DNA of 64,000 bases from Shewanella glacialimarina (GTDB taxonomy: Bacteria; Pseudomonadota; Gammaproteobacteria; Enterobacterales; Shewanellaceae), in contig NZ_CP041216.1 of the NCBI RefSeq assembly GCF_020511155.1, forward strand, positions 2,914,001-2,978,000, given 5' to 3'. The notes under the pieces are model-generated. The model was not told where the DNA came from, made no database searches, and was given only the letters and a program-made list of their open reading frames with translations. Positions 18,185 to 26,978 of this stretch are shown here, one piece after another; the first letter of the stretch is position 1; each line of letters starts with the position of its first letter. A program made the position numbers and the translations under genes.

Positions 18185-18592
18185 ATGAAAGCTAAAGCTA
18201 CTTACGTTATCGGTGGGGTTTTTATCGCATACCTCTTTTTTGTCGCTGTTGTGATGTTTGTTTACGAACCACAGCCAGAAGATAGGGAGTGGGATGACAG
18301 GCAAGCTTATAATAACCAGAAAATGAGTGAACTCAGCTTTGGACAACCACGGGAAGACATTATAAAGATATTTGGCAGCGCGGATTTTGTTGAGGCTAAA
18401 ACGGCTATAGATGGTCAATATCAACTGTTATTTTATCGCACCCACCATGTGCTATCAGATGGCATTACCACCCGCGATGAATGCACACCGCTGTTGTTTA
18501 AAAATAATATCTTAATAGCTTGGGGAACCGAAACACTCCAACAATATTTAGCTAGCACTATTTTTGCTGATAACAGTATTCAGGCTCACTAG
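18185..18592 (+). CDS. DUF3192 family inner-membrane-anchored protein
   Basis: A 135-residue protein with one N-terminal membrane helix (about residues 7-27) and a small soluble domain of the DUF3192 type, related in pattern to BamE/SmpA-like folds (MSELSFGQPREDIIKIFGSADF is the typical opening). A Cys at about residue 99 lies in the soluble part. The family is common in Shewanella and Vibrio; the function is unknown. It stands after the ppnN-xni unit with an 88-bp gap. Confidence 0.75.
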   Translation: MKAKATYVIGGVFIAYLFFVAVVMFVYEPQPEDREWDDRQAYNNQKMSELSFGQPREDIIKIFGSADFVEAKTAIDGQYQLLFYRTHHVLSDGITTRDECTPLLFKNNILIAWGTETLQQYLASTIFADNSIQAH

Positions 18593-18611
18593 TTTAATCC
18601 TGCATTTATGC

Positions 18612-18643
18612 TGCGGCTCATCAATATTGAGCCGTGAGCCGCA
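18612..18643 (+). repeat. overlapping alternative hairpins after the DUF3192 gene
   Basis: TGCGGCTCA (18612-18620) can pair with TGAGCCGCA (18635-18643), or its GGCTCA part with TGAGCC (18628-18633). The two stems exclude each other. No T-run follows. It may stop transcription weakly or stabilise the 3' end. Confidence 0.5.
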
Positions 18644-18944
18644 ATCAGTTAAATAATCGATATTTTTCCCGCAAAGCTAACTCTTTAGCACTATTCTATT
18701 TATGAGATTGACTAATTTTTTTGTATCCTTGATATTCAAATCTTATAATTAAGTCAAATAAAGGATTACTTACTCAGGATGATAACTGTTGGAGACAGAA
18801 TGGGTGATAAGGCCAGATCATCTAATACTCCCACTTAAATGTATTATCATTTTTCAATAAGTCGCTTTTATCGCCGATCTCAATAGCATTATCGCAGCCA
18901 ATCAGAGGTGCTAGCATTATGCACTGAGATGTATGTTTTCTAAT
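18644..18944. other. intergenic region without recognised gene
   Basis: About 300 AT-rich bases between convergent genes. I see no convincing frame, no repeat and no RNA family here; the terminator of the S9 peptidase follows. Confidence 0.5.
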
Positions 18945-18971
18945 AAAAATGCAGGCTGCTAGTGCCTGCAT
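18945..18971 (-). terminator. intrinsic terminator of the S9 peptidase gene
   Basis: ATGCAGGC / GCCTGCAT with a 7-base loop (18949-18971); the minus strand then reads TTTTATTA. Confidence 0.8.
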
Positions 18972-18994
18972 ACTCTAGTCAACTCAGCATCTTA

Positions 18995-21784
18995 TTAGTC
19001 TGCAGAATACTCTTGATAAGCTTCACCTTTTTCAAGCCATAATGGCGCTGGTTTACCGAGCAAGTAATGATCAAAGTATTGACGCATTTTGATGGTGTAA
19101 TCCAGTTTATTAGGGTACTTTTTCAAATGATGTGGTTCACCTTCATACTGAAGAAATACCACATCCTTACCTGCACGGCGCATGGCTAAATACATTTCAA
19201 TACCTTGCTCCCAAGGCACAGCATCGTCAATATCACCAAACATAATCATCATAGGGGTTTGAATGCGTTCAACATAAAATACCGGTGAGTTTTCAATGTA
19301 TTTCTGCGGCGCTTTATATAAGCTTTCAGCCATTCGACTTTGGCCTGCCTCATACTGAAATTGACGCGCAAGTCCGCTACCATGTCGAATGCCACTGTAG
19401 GCACTAGTCATATTCGATACCGGCGCCCCCGCTACCGCTGCGGCAAACATATTAGTTTGAGTAACAGCATAAGCTGTTTGATAACCGCTCCATGAATGTC
19501 CATGCAGGCCGATTTTTTTAGGATCAGCTACACCCATTTCAACTATTTTTTGTACACCAGAGGTTAATGCTTTTACCGCCGATATACCTGGATAGCCAAT
19601 TTCAAAACGAATATCGGGTAAGAAAATCGCATAACCATTATCGGTATACCAAGCAAAATTAGGTCTATGGTTAATTTTCATATCAGGAAAGGCGTGTAAA
19701 CGATCACTCATAAAGCGGTAATAATAGACCATAACAGGATAGGTTTTTCCTTCCTGGTAATTACTTGGTTTAATCAACACGCCATCAATAGACTCACCAT
19801 CTGCACCGGTCCATTGCACCAGTTCAGCATGACCCCAAGAAAACCCTTGGCGCTGCTTGTCTAATTGAGTAAGCGCTTTAGCACTGCTTAGGGAGTCTAG
19901 CGTTGCAGTATAAATATCTGGATATAAATCAAAACGCTGGGTTGAAAATAATACCTGTTCGCTCTGCTTAGCTCTGGCTAGCACGGTTAATTTACTATTA
20001 CTATTGGTGAGTTTTTTTACCCCTGCAGTACCTATTTTTGCTTGGTAAAACTCATCCTCTTTATTGCGATGACTGTAACCTTGTAATAGCACCATTTGAT
20101 CTTGCTTAAGCGTAGCAGGCTGTTTATCTTCAACTAACCCTCTAACGCGAAATTCAATACCTTGCTTTCGCCCTTCCCCATTAGATAACATAAAACCGTT
20201 ATGAGACTTAGTATTGAACTGCCATGCATCATATTTATCATAGGCAATAAAGCCTGAACCATCGGCTAACCATGGACCAAAACCATAACCTGGAGCTTGG
20301 CTCGGATAATCATGGTCTTCATCGGAAAATGGCACATCATATTGACCACTCAAGTTATAACTTACCGCTTGAGCAATATCGTAAATATAAACATTTCCCT
20401 GCTGATAATAGCGAAGGAATTGAGCATTAGGTGATAATGTCGGAATAGCGTCACTAGGTTGCTGTGCCAACACTAAAATTTTTCGACCCGTGTTCACATC
20501 CACCAAATACACATCTTGATAAAAACCTGCCCAGGTAATCATTTTCTGGTAAGGCACATCTGATGTCGCCACTAAATAACGCTGTTGCTCACCATAATTT
20601 ATGGTTGGCACAGTTTTATCGGCTAATTGAACCATATGATCGGCTTCAATATGATAAACAGCTAAATAAGTACGCTTTAACTCATCTTGATATTCTTTAA
20701 CTTCATGGGGCTTAATTTTAGGGTCATCGCCATGCCAAACGCGTAAGTTTTTATTGTCAGTAATCACACCTTGATCAAATAATGATTGTCCATCGGTATA
20801 TTTTACCCGCGCTGTAGGGGCAATAACTTGCGGTACTCTACCAACAAATAACCGCTCGTTATCACGAGAAAACATCACGCTAGCATGTTGATTCAACGTC
20901 CACCCATCACTACTAAGTTGACGTTTTTTACCTGACTTTATATCAATAAGATGCAATTTATATTCACGACTATCACGCTTACTGGCCAGTTTTCCCGCCG
21001 TAAATCCAACAAAGCGACCATCGTTGCTTAAAGCCAGCTCGCCCACTTGCTCATTTATCGCGCTATATATATTACGCTGTGCTTGATCTTTTAAGTTAAC
21101 TAAAGTGACATGATGTTGATTATTATCATGATCATTAACCGCCGCGACAAAATGAATTCCTGACTCATCAAATGCGTATTGAGTCACATTAGTGAGTTGG
21201 ATTTCTTTTTGAGTCGTTAAATGGATTAAGGTTAACGAGGTGCCTTTATCCGCATCATCAAGTTTGGGCTTTTTATTCGAATCTGATTGCTCGGTATTAT
21301 CTTCTGCTGGCTTACTGTCTGGTGCAGTTTTTTGTTCTTTAAACCAAATAGCCAAATACTGGCCATTATCATTAAAATGCGCCGACTTAATATTTTCAAA
21401 TGTCTGTTGTGTGTTTGTCTTAGTGTTAAGTAGCACTATATTCTGGGTTAATTCGGCTTTGTTTTTAGTTTCTTTATCTAGCAAACTTGCTGGAATAGTA
21501 GCGATAACAAATTGGCCATTGGGTGTCACTTCAGGTTGAGTTCCATTAGTGATTTCAAAACTTTTGCTACCATCAGTCGATTTAACAATAACATCACTCT
21601 CACCTCTGTCAGGCTGAGCCTCAACTGCCATTATGCTACCATCATCAGCTAATACCGGTTGCTGTAAGGTTTTAAAGTGCATAATGTCGGTCAGAGTTAA
21701 TGGTTCTGCTGATATCAGGCTCGATGAGAACGATAAAGACAGCGCCACCAACACTGGGTAAGTAGACAAATAAGATAATTTCAC
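18995..21784 (-). CDS. exported S9-family (prolyl oligopeptidase type) serine peptidase
   Basis: A 929-residue protein with an N-terminal signal peptide (about 1-26, ending LISA) and a long beta-propeller region (about 40-640). A C-terminal alpha/beta-hydrolase domain carries the nucleophile elbow GHSWSGYQ, then DIDDAVPW (acid) and GEPHHLKK (catalytic His). This order matches periplasmic S9 peptidases or acylaminoacyl-peptidase-like enzymes that cleave short peptides. The propeller carries an acidic, low-complexity insertion (about 155-180, rich in Asp, Lys and Glu), so the protein is longer than most family members. It is a single-gene unit. The exact specificity cannot be inferred. Confidence 0.9.
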   Translation of the reverse strand: MKLSYLSTYPVLVALSLSFSSSLISAEPLTLTDIMHFKTLQQPVLADDGSIMAVEAQPDRGESDVIVKSTDGSKSFEITNGTQPEVTPNGQFVIATIPASLLDKETKNKAELTQNIVLLNTKTNTQQTFENIKSAHFNDNGQYLAIWFKEQKTAPDSKPAEDNTEQSDSNKKPKLDDADKGTSLTLIHLTTQKEIQLTNVTQYAFDESGIHFVAAVNDHDNNQHHVTLVNLKDQAQRNIYSAINEQVGELALSNDGRFVGFTAGKLASKRDSREYKLHLIDIKSGKKRQLSSDGWTLNQHASVMFSRDNERLFVGRVPQVIAPTARVKYTDGQSLFDQGVITDNKNLRVWHGDDPKIKPHEVKEYQDELKRTYLAVYHIEADHMVQLADKTVPTINYGEQQRYLVATSDVPYQKMITWAGFYQDVYLVDVNTGRKILVLAQQPSDAIPTLSPNAQFLRYYQQGNVYIYDIAQAVSYNLSGQYDVPFSDEDHDYPSQAPGYGFGPWLADGSGFIAYDKYDAWQFNTKSHNGFMLSNGEGRKQGIEFRVRGLVEDKQPATLKQDQMVLLQGYSHRNKEDEFYQAKIGTAGVKKLTNSNSKLTVLARAKQSEQVLFSTQRFDLYPDIYTATLDSLSSAKALTQLDKQRQGFSWGHAELVQWTGADGESIDGVLIKPSNYQEGKTYPVMVYYYRFMSDRLHAFPDMKINHRPNFAWYTDNGYAIFLPDIRFEIGYPGISAVKALTSGVQKIVEMGVADPKKIGLHGHSWSGYQTAYAVTQTNMFAAAVAGAPVSNMTSAYSGIRHGSGLARQFQYEAGQSRMAESLYKAPQKYIENSPVFYVERIQTPMMIMFGDIDDAVPWEQGIEMYLAMRRAGKDVVFLQYEGEPHHLKKYPNKLDYTIKMRQYFDHYLLGKPAPLWLEKGEAYQEYSAD

Positions 21785-22273
21785 AATCTTCCTCTTTTAT
21801 AATTATGGGGTATTAATAACAACTAACACCCAATTCGAAGTATTTACTGGTCAGTGCTCATTTGTAATTAGTTACAGTCTCCACTAGCAGCCAAATAAGT
21901 ATGGCTATTTTCATTATGCGACTATGGTCGTCTAGTAAATAACCGCAATAAATGAACAATATATCCTGCTTTAATATCGTTAACTCTTGCTGAAAAAGGC
22001 AGGCTGACTTATCGATTTGTTAAGATTTAGTTGAATCTGTCATTTATTGAATTATTTTAATCCAAAATGACTTTAAATGACCTTTAAAATGTCATTTCAC
22101 TCTCAGTTTTGTGTAAATAAAGATGTTAAATCGTTAAAATAGCTCACCGAAACATTGCGTTTCGATCTTAGTGCCACCGCTTAGTGTAAGCCATATTTAA
22201 ATCACCTTGCTTAGGCGGTCAATATTAATGCGCTGTATTCATTGCAGTCACATCTCAGGTGTAAGGACTTCTC
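21785..22273. other. intergenic region between divergent S9 peptidase and isocitrate dehydrogenase genes
   Basis: About 490 AT-rich bases that must hold two divergent promoters. A short hairpin CGAAAC / GTTTCG lies near 22148-22164. No supported gene or RNA family was seen. Confidence 0.5.
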
Positions 22274-23284
22274 ATGTCAAAACGTACAATAACCGTAATT
22301 CCAGGTGATGGAATTGGCCCAAGCATTATCGATTCTGCATTAAAAATTCTTGATAAGGCTGGTTGTAATTTTGAATATGAATTTGCCGATGCTGGTTTAG
22401 CTGCGTTAGAAAAACACGGTGAGCTAATACCGCAACGTACCTTAGACTTAATTGAAAAAAACCGCATTACTTTAAAGGGCCCGTTAACCACTCCTGTTGG
22501 TGAAGGTTTCACTTCAATTAATGTTAGTTTGCGTAGAAAGTTCAGCTTGTATGCAAATGTCCGCCCAGTAAACTCATTCAAGGGCACTCAGGCCCGTTAT
22601 GAAAATATTGATATTATTACGGTGCGAGAAAATACCGAAGGCATGTACTCTGGTTTTGGCCAAAAAGTATCAGACGACGGTGAAACGGCTGAAGCAACCA
22701 GTATTATTACCCGTAAAGGTGCTGAGCAAATTGTGACATTTGCCTATGAATTAGCCCGTAAGGAAAATCGTAAAAAAGTCACTATTGTGCATAAAGCCAA
22801 TATCATGAAATCAACCTCAGGTTTGTTTTTGAAAGTGGCTCGAGAAGTCAGCTTACGTTATCCTGATTTGATTACTGAAGAAATGATTGTTGATGCCACT
22901 TGCATGAAGCTGGTAATGAACCCAGAAAACTTTGATGTAATAGTCACAACCAACTTATTCGGCGATATCTTATCTGATTTATGTGCTGGCCTTGTCGGTG
23001 GTTTAGGCATGGCACCGGGTGCCAATATAGGTCGCGACGCCGCTATCTTTGAAGCGGTACATGGCAGTGCACCAGATATTGCGGGTAAAAACTTAGCCAA
23101 TCCAACATCCGTTATTTTAGCCTCAATTCAAATGCTTGAATATTTAGGTATGTCAGATAAAGCGGTTATGATCCGTAATGCTGTGGCGGCAGTGATTGAA
23201 GAAGGCGACCGTACTACCCGTGACTTAGGTGGCACTTATGGTACAACTGACTTCACCCAAGCGGTATTAGAACGATTAGGTTAA
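22274..23284 (+). CDS. NAD-type isocitrate dehydrogenase (isocitrate/isopropylmalate dehydrogenase family)
   Basis: A 336-residue decarboxylating dehydrogenase of the beta-type family. The N terminus TVIPGDGIGPSIIDSAL is the nucleotide/substrate loop. TTPVGEGFTSINVSLRRKF includes the substrate-binding Ser and Arg residues, and NTEGMYSGF is the family signature. VTTNLFGDILSDLCAGL supplies the metal-binding Asp residues, and AVHGSAPDIAGK the adenine site. The length fits the short NAD-dependent enzymes found in Shewanella rather than the 416-residue NADP enzyme of E. coli. Reaction: isocitrate to 2-oxoglutarate in the TCA cycle. 3-Isopropylmalate dehydrogenase is the main alternative, but no leu genes are nearby and the SINVSLRR substrate loop favours isocitrate. 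Confidence 0.88.
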   Translation: MSKRTITVIPGDGIGPSIIDSALKILDKAGCNFEYEFADAGLAALEKHGELIPQRTLDLIEKNRITLKGPLTTPVGEGFTSINVSLRRKFSLYANVRPVNSFKGTQARYENIDIITVRENTEGMYSGFGQKVSDDGETAEATSIITRKGAEQIVTFAYELARKENRKKVTIVHKANIMKSTSGLFLKVAREVSLRYPDLITEEMIVDATCMKLVMNPENFDVIVTTNLFGDILSDLCAGLVGGLGMAPGANIGRDAAIFEAVHGSAPDIAGKNLANPTSVILASIQMLEYLGMSDKAVMIRNAVAAVIEEGDRTTRDLGGTYGTTDFTQAVLERLG

Positions 23285-23336
23285 TTTTTACAGCTGAAAC
23301 TTACAAAATTAACCCTGATAAATATGACTAAATAAC

Positions 23337-23366
23337 AAAGCCCTAATATTGATTAGGGCTTTTTAT
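23337..23366. terminator. bidirectional intrinsic terminator between icd-type gene and rlmM
   Basis: Perfect 11-bp stem AAAGCCCTAAT / ATTAGGGCTTT with loop ATTG and T/A flanks on both sides, placed between convergent genes. Confidence 0.9.
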
Positions 23367-23396
23367 TTTGTACACTTTTAACATGTAATTAATAAC

Positions 23397-24500
23397 TTAT
23401 CTTTCACCCAATATGGCATAATTAACGCCTTTTTCTGGGAATAACCATAAGTGTACCGTCACTTCGTCACGGTCATGGTAAAGGTGTTTGCATTGCATAC
23501 GGTATTCGATGTTATTTTCTTTTAAAATCTCAGCCATAGTGTCTAAAATAACCCGCACTTCTTTGTAACGACTCTTCATTGGCAATTTTAAATTAAAAAT
23601 AGCTTCTTTAAACCACGCATTAATGGCCCATGCTTCCATCAACTCTGCCACACGGGAAGGTTTTTCAACCATGTCACACACTAGCCAATAAATGTTTTTT
23701 CTTGGGGGTTCAAAGCGAAAACCATCGGCACGATAATGCTTAACTTGGCCTGTTTCCATTAACTTTTCATTCATTGGACCATTATCAACAGCCGCCACCA
23801 TCATCCCTCGGCGGACTAATTGATAAGTCCAACCACCAGGGCAAGCACCCAAATCAACAGCATTTAAACCGCTGCGACAGCGCAAATCCTGCTCTTCTCT
23901 GGTCAAAAAAGCACTAAAAGCCTCATCTAGCTTTAAACTCGAGCGACTCGGTGCGTCAGCAACCATTTTCAAGCGCGGAATGCCCATGAAATGTGGTGAA
24001 CTATTATTACTCAGTGAATAGCCAACATACGCTTTGCCCGGACCAATAAAACACACATGTACAATAGGACGGCTTTGGCTTTCTTTGGCCAATAAAATAC
24101 CAGCTTTTTTCAACCCCTGGCGTAATGGTACAGTAAACTTACGGCAAAATGCCGACAACTCTTTTGCTTCGTTAGTGTCAGGTGTTTCTACCCGTAATTC
24201 ACCACAACGAGATATATCACCTAAGGCTGCAACAATCGGACTCATTCTGTCTTGCTCTGGCAAGTCAATTAATAACTCACCCGCAGCAAACATCTGCCGC
24301 GTAAAAATTAACGAGCGTAATGCTAGTTGCTCGGCTAATTTATCGGCACCATTGTCTTCAAAACATTGATAAATAACATAAGCGTCATTGTTATTGGTTT
24401 TAACGAAGCCGCCAATGTTGAGCTCTGCCGCACGTTGTTGAATTTCTGCTGCGCACTCTTTTTCATATCCAGCGCGGCAAAATAAGAATAGGTTTTTCAT
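23397..24500 (-). CDS. rlmM: 23S rRNA 2'-O-methyltransferase RlmM (C2498)
   Basis: 367 residues: an N-terminal THUMP-like RNA-binding region (MKNLFLFCRAGYEKECAAEI) and a Rossmann methyltransferase domain with the SAM motif AVDLGACPGGWTYQLVRRG. VCDMVEKP supplies the catalytic Asp region. It methylates the ribose of C2498 in 23S rRNA with S-adenosylmethionine before ribosome assembly is complete. The start is the ATG at 24500 (AAGG 6 bp upstream); the frame extends five codons further but without a ribosome site. Next to the DUF423 gene ygdD, as in E. coli (rlmM-ygdD-gcvA order conserved). Confidence 0.95.
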   Translation of the reverse strand: MKNLFLFCRAGYEKECAAEIQQRAAELNIGGFVKTNNNDAYVIYQCFEDNGADKLAEQLALRSLIFTRQMFAAGELLIDLPEQDRMSPIVAALGDISRCGELRVETPDTNEAKELSAFCRKFTVPLRQGLKKAGILLAKESQSRPIVHVCFIGPGKAYVGYSLSNNSSPHFMGIPRLKMVADAPSRSSLKLDEAFSAFLTREEQDLRCRSGLNAVDLGACPGGWTYQLVRRGMMVAAVDNGPMNEKLMETGQVKHYRADGFRFEPPRKNIYWLVCDMVEKPSRVAELMEAWAINAWFKEAIFNLKLPMKSRYKEVRVILDTMAEILKENNIEYRMQCKHLYHDRDEVTVHLWLFPEKGVNYAILGER

Positions 24501-24575
24501 GTAAAGCCTTAGCAATAGTCGATCTTGGAGCCAAATTTTGTCGGATTATAGCAAGAATATGACGCTATAGCAGAT

Positions 24576-24965
24576 TTAGATTTGATCAATACTAATGGGT
24601 CTACGCCATGCAGCAATCGCAAATAACGCCCAAGCTATGAGTAAACAAAGCCCTCCCATAGGAGTGATAGTACCAATCCATTTAGCCTGGGTTAAAGCAT
24701 ATAAATACAGTGAACCAGAAAACAAGAGTATGCCTACGATAAAGAAGCCCGCAGACCAATTAAGCCACTTAGTTGACAACCATTGGGCCGCAAAAGCTAA
24801 ACTCACTAGTGCAAAGGTGTGATAAAACTGATACTCAACCGCTAATTTGAAAATACTAACCATTTCCGCTGAGGCAATATTTTTTAATCCATGGGCGCCA
24901 AAAGCCCCTAAAGCAACAGCAATAAAACCACTAATAGCAGCAATAAATAACAAACGATGGTTCAT
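24576..24965 (-). CDS. ygdD: DUF423 inner-membrane protein (YgdD family)
   Basis: 129 residues with four predicted membrane helices; the typical N terminus has AVALGAFGAHGLK and the C terminus PMGGLCLLIAWALFA. The family is widespread and of unknown function. The neighbours rlmM and gcvA are the same as in enterobacteria, which supports orthology. Confidence 0.9.
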   Translation of the reverse strand: MNHRLLFIAAISGFIAVALGAFGAHGLKNIASAEMVSIFKLAVEYQFYHTFALVSLAFAAQWLSTKWLNWSAGFFIVGILLFSGSLYLYALTQAKWIGTITPMGGLCLLIAWALFAIAAWRRPISIDQI

Positions 24966-25010
24966 AACGCACCTTGAATTGAGTTAGCGGATTTATCATC
25001 CTAAAATGAA

Positions 25011-25757
25011 TTAAGTGACAGACTGAGAGAATTTAACGATTTCTGTCACAGTAAGCTCTAGATTAGCGTCAAACGTGATGCCTGACGACTTTCTTGGTGT
25101 AAAACTATGATCGCCATCTGGAATAGTGACAAACTCAATGCCGTCCCTGAACGTCCATACCGCTATTTGTTCAGGCAAACCAAATTTATCACGCTCACCC
25201 TGTAGCACTAAAGTTGGCATGTTCGAATCATTCAGGGGTGGCAACCTTGGCTCGCCGCCTTTAATAGGAACAAAGGGATAACCTAGACATATTTGACCAA
25301 CAACCTGGCCTAATATAGTTTGTGCCTCAACAGCATCACACGAATGCAGATTTGATGTTAATGTCGCCATCACTCTTGAGCCCATCGACTTACCGATAAA
25401 CACGATTCGTTTAGCGGTAATGGTTCCCTGCTGCTGTTTGTGATGAATATCGGTTAACACAGTTTCAAGATGCGACAGTAGCTTAGGGGCGCGATCCGGT
25501 GGGCGCTTCTTGCTATCAAGCATATTGGCCTGCATGTATAAGAAATTAAATCGATATACTGCAAAACCTTGTAATACCAAGAGCTCAGCCAATTGCTGCA
25601 TAAAAGCATGGTGCATATTAGCGCCTGCACCATGGGCAAGCACAATTAAGGTGTCACTTTGATTATCGCCTTCAAGCAAGTAATCGGTTGCTAACAAGCT
25701 TGCTGGGCTATCAGTATTTAAAGGACTGACAGATATCCTATCCTGTGAGTAATTCAC
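25011..25757 (-). CDS. alpha/beta hydrolase of the KANL3/Tex30 type
   Basis: A 248-residue cytosolic hydrolase. Oxyanion-loop motif LAHGAGANMHHAFM, nucleophile elbow IGKSMGSRV (catalytic Ser), then LVLQGERDKFG (acid) and IPDGDHSF (catalytic His). The family's substrate is unknown. The frame is open to 25805, but I start at the GTG at 25757 because AGGAG lies 8 bp before it. That start overlaps the gcvA stop by 20 bp, so the gene is translated together with gcvA. Esterase or thioesterase activity would be a guess. Confidence 0.8.
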   Translation of the reverse strand: MNYSQDRISVSPLNTDSPASLLATDYLLEGDNQSDTLIVLAHGAGANMHHAFMQQLAELLVLQGFAVYRFNFLYMQANMLDSKKRPPDRAPKLLSHLETVLTDIHHKQQQGTITAKRIVFIGKSMGSRVMATLTSNLHSCDAVEAQTILGQVVGQICLGYPFVPIKGGEPRLPPLNDSNMPTLVLQGERDKFGLPEQIAVWTFRDGIEFVTIPDGDHSFTPRKSSGITFDANLELTVTEIVKFSQSVT

Positions 25758-26649
25758 TGCGTGACTCCTCAGCAAACATATCCACCATCCATTCACGAAA
25801 TGCACTGACTTTGCCTAATTCAGAATGGTTCTGCTGACACACTAAATAGTATGCATCTTTACTGACTAATACTTCTGAAAACGGGCATACCAGACGACCC
25901 GCTTTAATATCTGGCCTAGCTAACACGCTGTAGCCCAATGCAACCCCCTGCCCGTGGGCAGCGGCTTGTAACACTAAGGATGAATGACTAAAAATGGGGC
26001 CTTGATTGACATTGATATCACTTACCCCGCATTGTCTAAACCAGGCCTGCCAGTCGTGGCGGCTTGAGTCATGTAATAGGGTATGATATTTCAAATCACT
26101 TGGGGTACTTAGTGGCTTAGGTCCATTTAATAACAATGGTGAACAAACGGGGATCAATACTTCATTGCGCAGTTTATCCGCTCTAAGCCCTGCCCAATTA
26201 CCTTGACCATAATAAATTGCCACATCAACATCATCTGTTAACGACCCAGTATCACTGTCTACCGCTTTAATACGCACATCAATATCAGGATTCTTTTCAC
26301 TAAATTTGGCTAACCGCGGCACCAACCATTGAATCGCAAAACTCGGTGACATACTTACCGTTAACGAGCCCACAGCGCTGCGGGCAAGCAAGCGGTCGGT
26401 CGCCTCCCCCAACTGAATGAAAATATCCTTGATGTCAAGAAAGTAGCTCTGACCTTCTTCGGTTAACAGTAATGATCTATTTTTACGTCTAAAAAGTTTT
26501 AACCCTAGAAAATCTTCTAATGCTTTAATCTGATGGCTCACCGCAGCCTGAGTAACAAACAACTCCTCTGCAGCCCTAGTAAAACTGAGGTTTCTTGCTG
26601 CCGCTTCAAATGCTTTAACTGCATTCAAGGGCGGTAATCGTCTAGCCAT
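25738..26649 (-). CDS. gcvA: LysR-type transcriptional regulator GcvA
   Basis: 303 residues with an N-terminal winged helix-turn-helix (ARRLPPLNAVKAFEAAARN, FTRAAEELFVTQAAVSHQIK at about 23-42) and a periplasmic-binding-protein-like effector domain. Length and sequence style match GcvA, which activates the glycine cleavage genes gcvTHP with glycine and represses them with purines. No gcvTHP genes are in the window. The neighbour ygdD supports the assignment, since gcvA lies beside it in E. coli. Confidence 0.88.
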   Translation of the reverse strand: MARRLPPLNAVKAFEAAARNLSFTRAAEELFVTQAAVSHQIKALEDFLGLKLFRRKNRSLLLTEEGQSYFLDIKDIFIQLGEATDRLLARSAVGSLTVSMSPSFAIQWLVPRLAKFSEKNPDIDVRIKAVDSDTGSLTDDVDVAIYYGQGNWAGLRADKLRNEVLIPVCSPLLLNGPKPLSTPSDLKYHTLLHDSSRHDWQAWFRQCGVSDINVNQGPIFSHSSLVLQAAAHGQGVALGYSVLARPDIKAGRLVCPFSEVLVSKDAYYLVCQQNHSELGKVSAFREWMVDMFAEESRSELLTG

Positions 26650-26864
26650 GATGATTAATCTCTTATTATTTTAATTAGTTTTTCTAATGATTATCTCTAT
26701 TTTTAACGGTTTGTAAAGAACAGGTTTTTGATTAGACTAGTATATTGAAATAACGTTAGCAGGGGAGTATTTTCGAGGTGTATTTCAGCTGAACAGTAGG
26801 GGATTAATTCGCATTCACGAAACGGTATTGATTAGATTTTTCCATATCGAAGATTATCACTTAA

Positions 26865-26929
26865 TTGCTATAAACCGTTGCTATAAACCGTTGCGATAAA
26901 CAATTACTATAAAAAATTGCTATAAAAAA
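26865..26929. repeat. five tandem 13-bp repeats
   Basis: Units TTGCTATAAACCG (26865), TTGCTATAAACCG (26878), TTGCGATAAACAA (26891), TTACTATAAAAAA (26904) and TTGCTATAAAAAA (26917) follow without gaps. The array lies in the gcvA-thiI intergenic region and runs into the thiI terminator. Function unknown; replication slippage or a multi-copy binding site are possible. Confidence 0.88.
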
Positions 26930-26958
26930 GGCTTGCACCGTTGAAGATACAAGCCTTT
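26920..26958 (-). terminator. intrinsic terminator of thiI
   Basis: AAAGGCTTG (26927-26935) pairs with CAAGCCTTT (26950-26958) around a 14-base loop. The minus strand continues with a T-run. Confidence 0.8.
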
Positions 26959-26978
26959 ATTACAAACAGTTTAACGTT

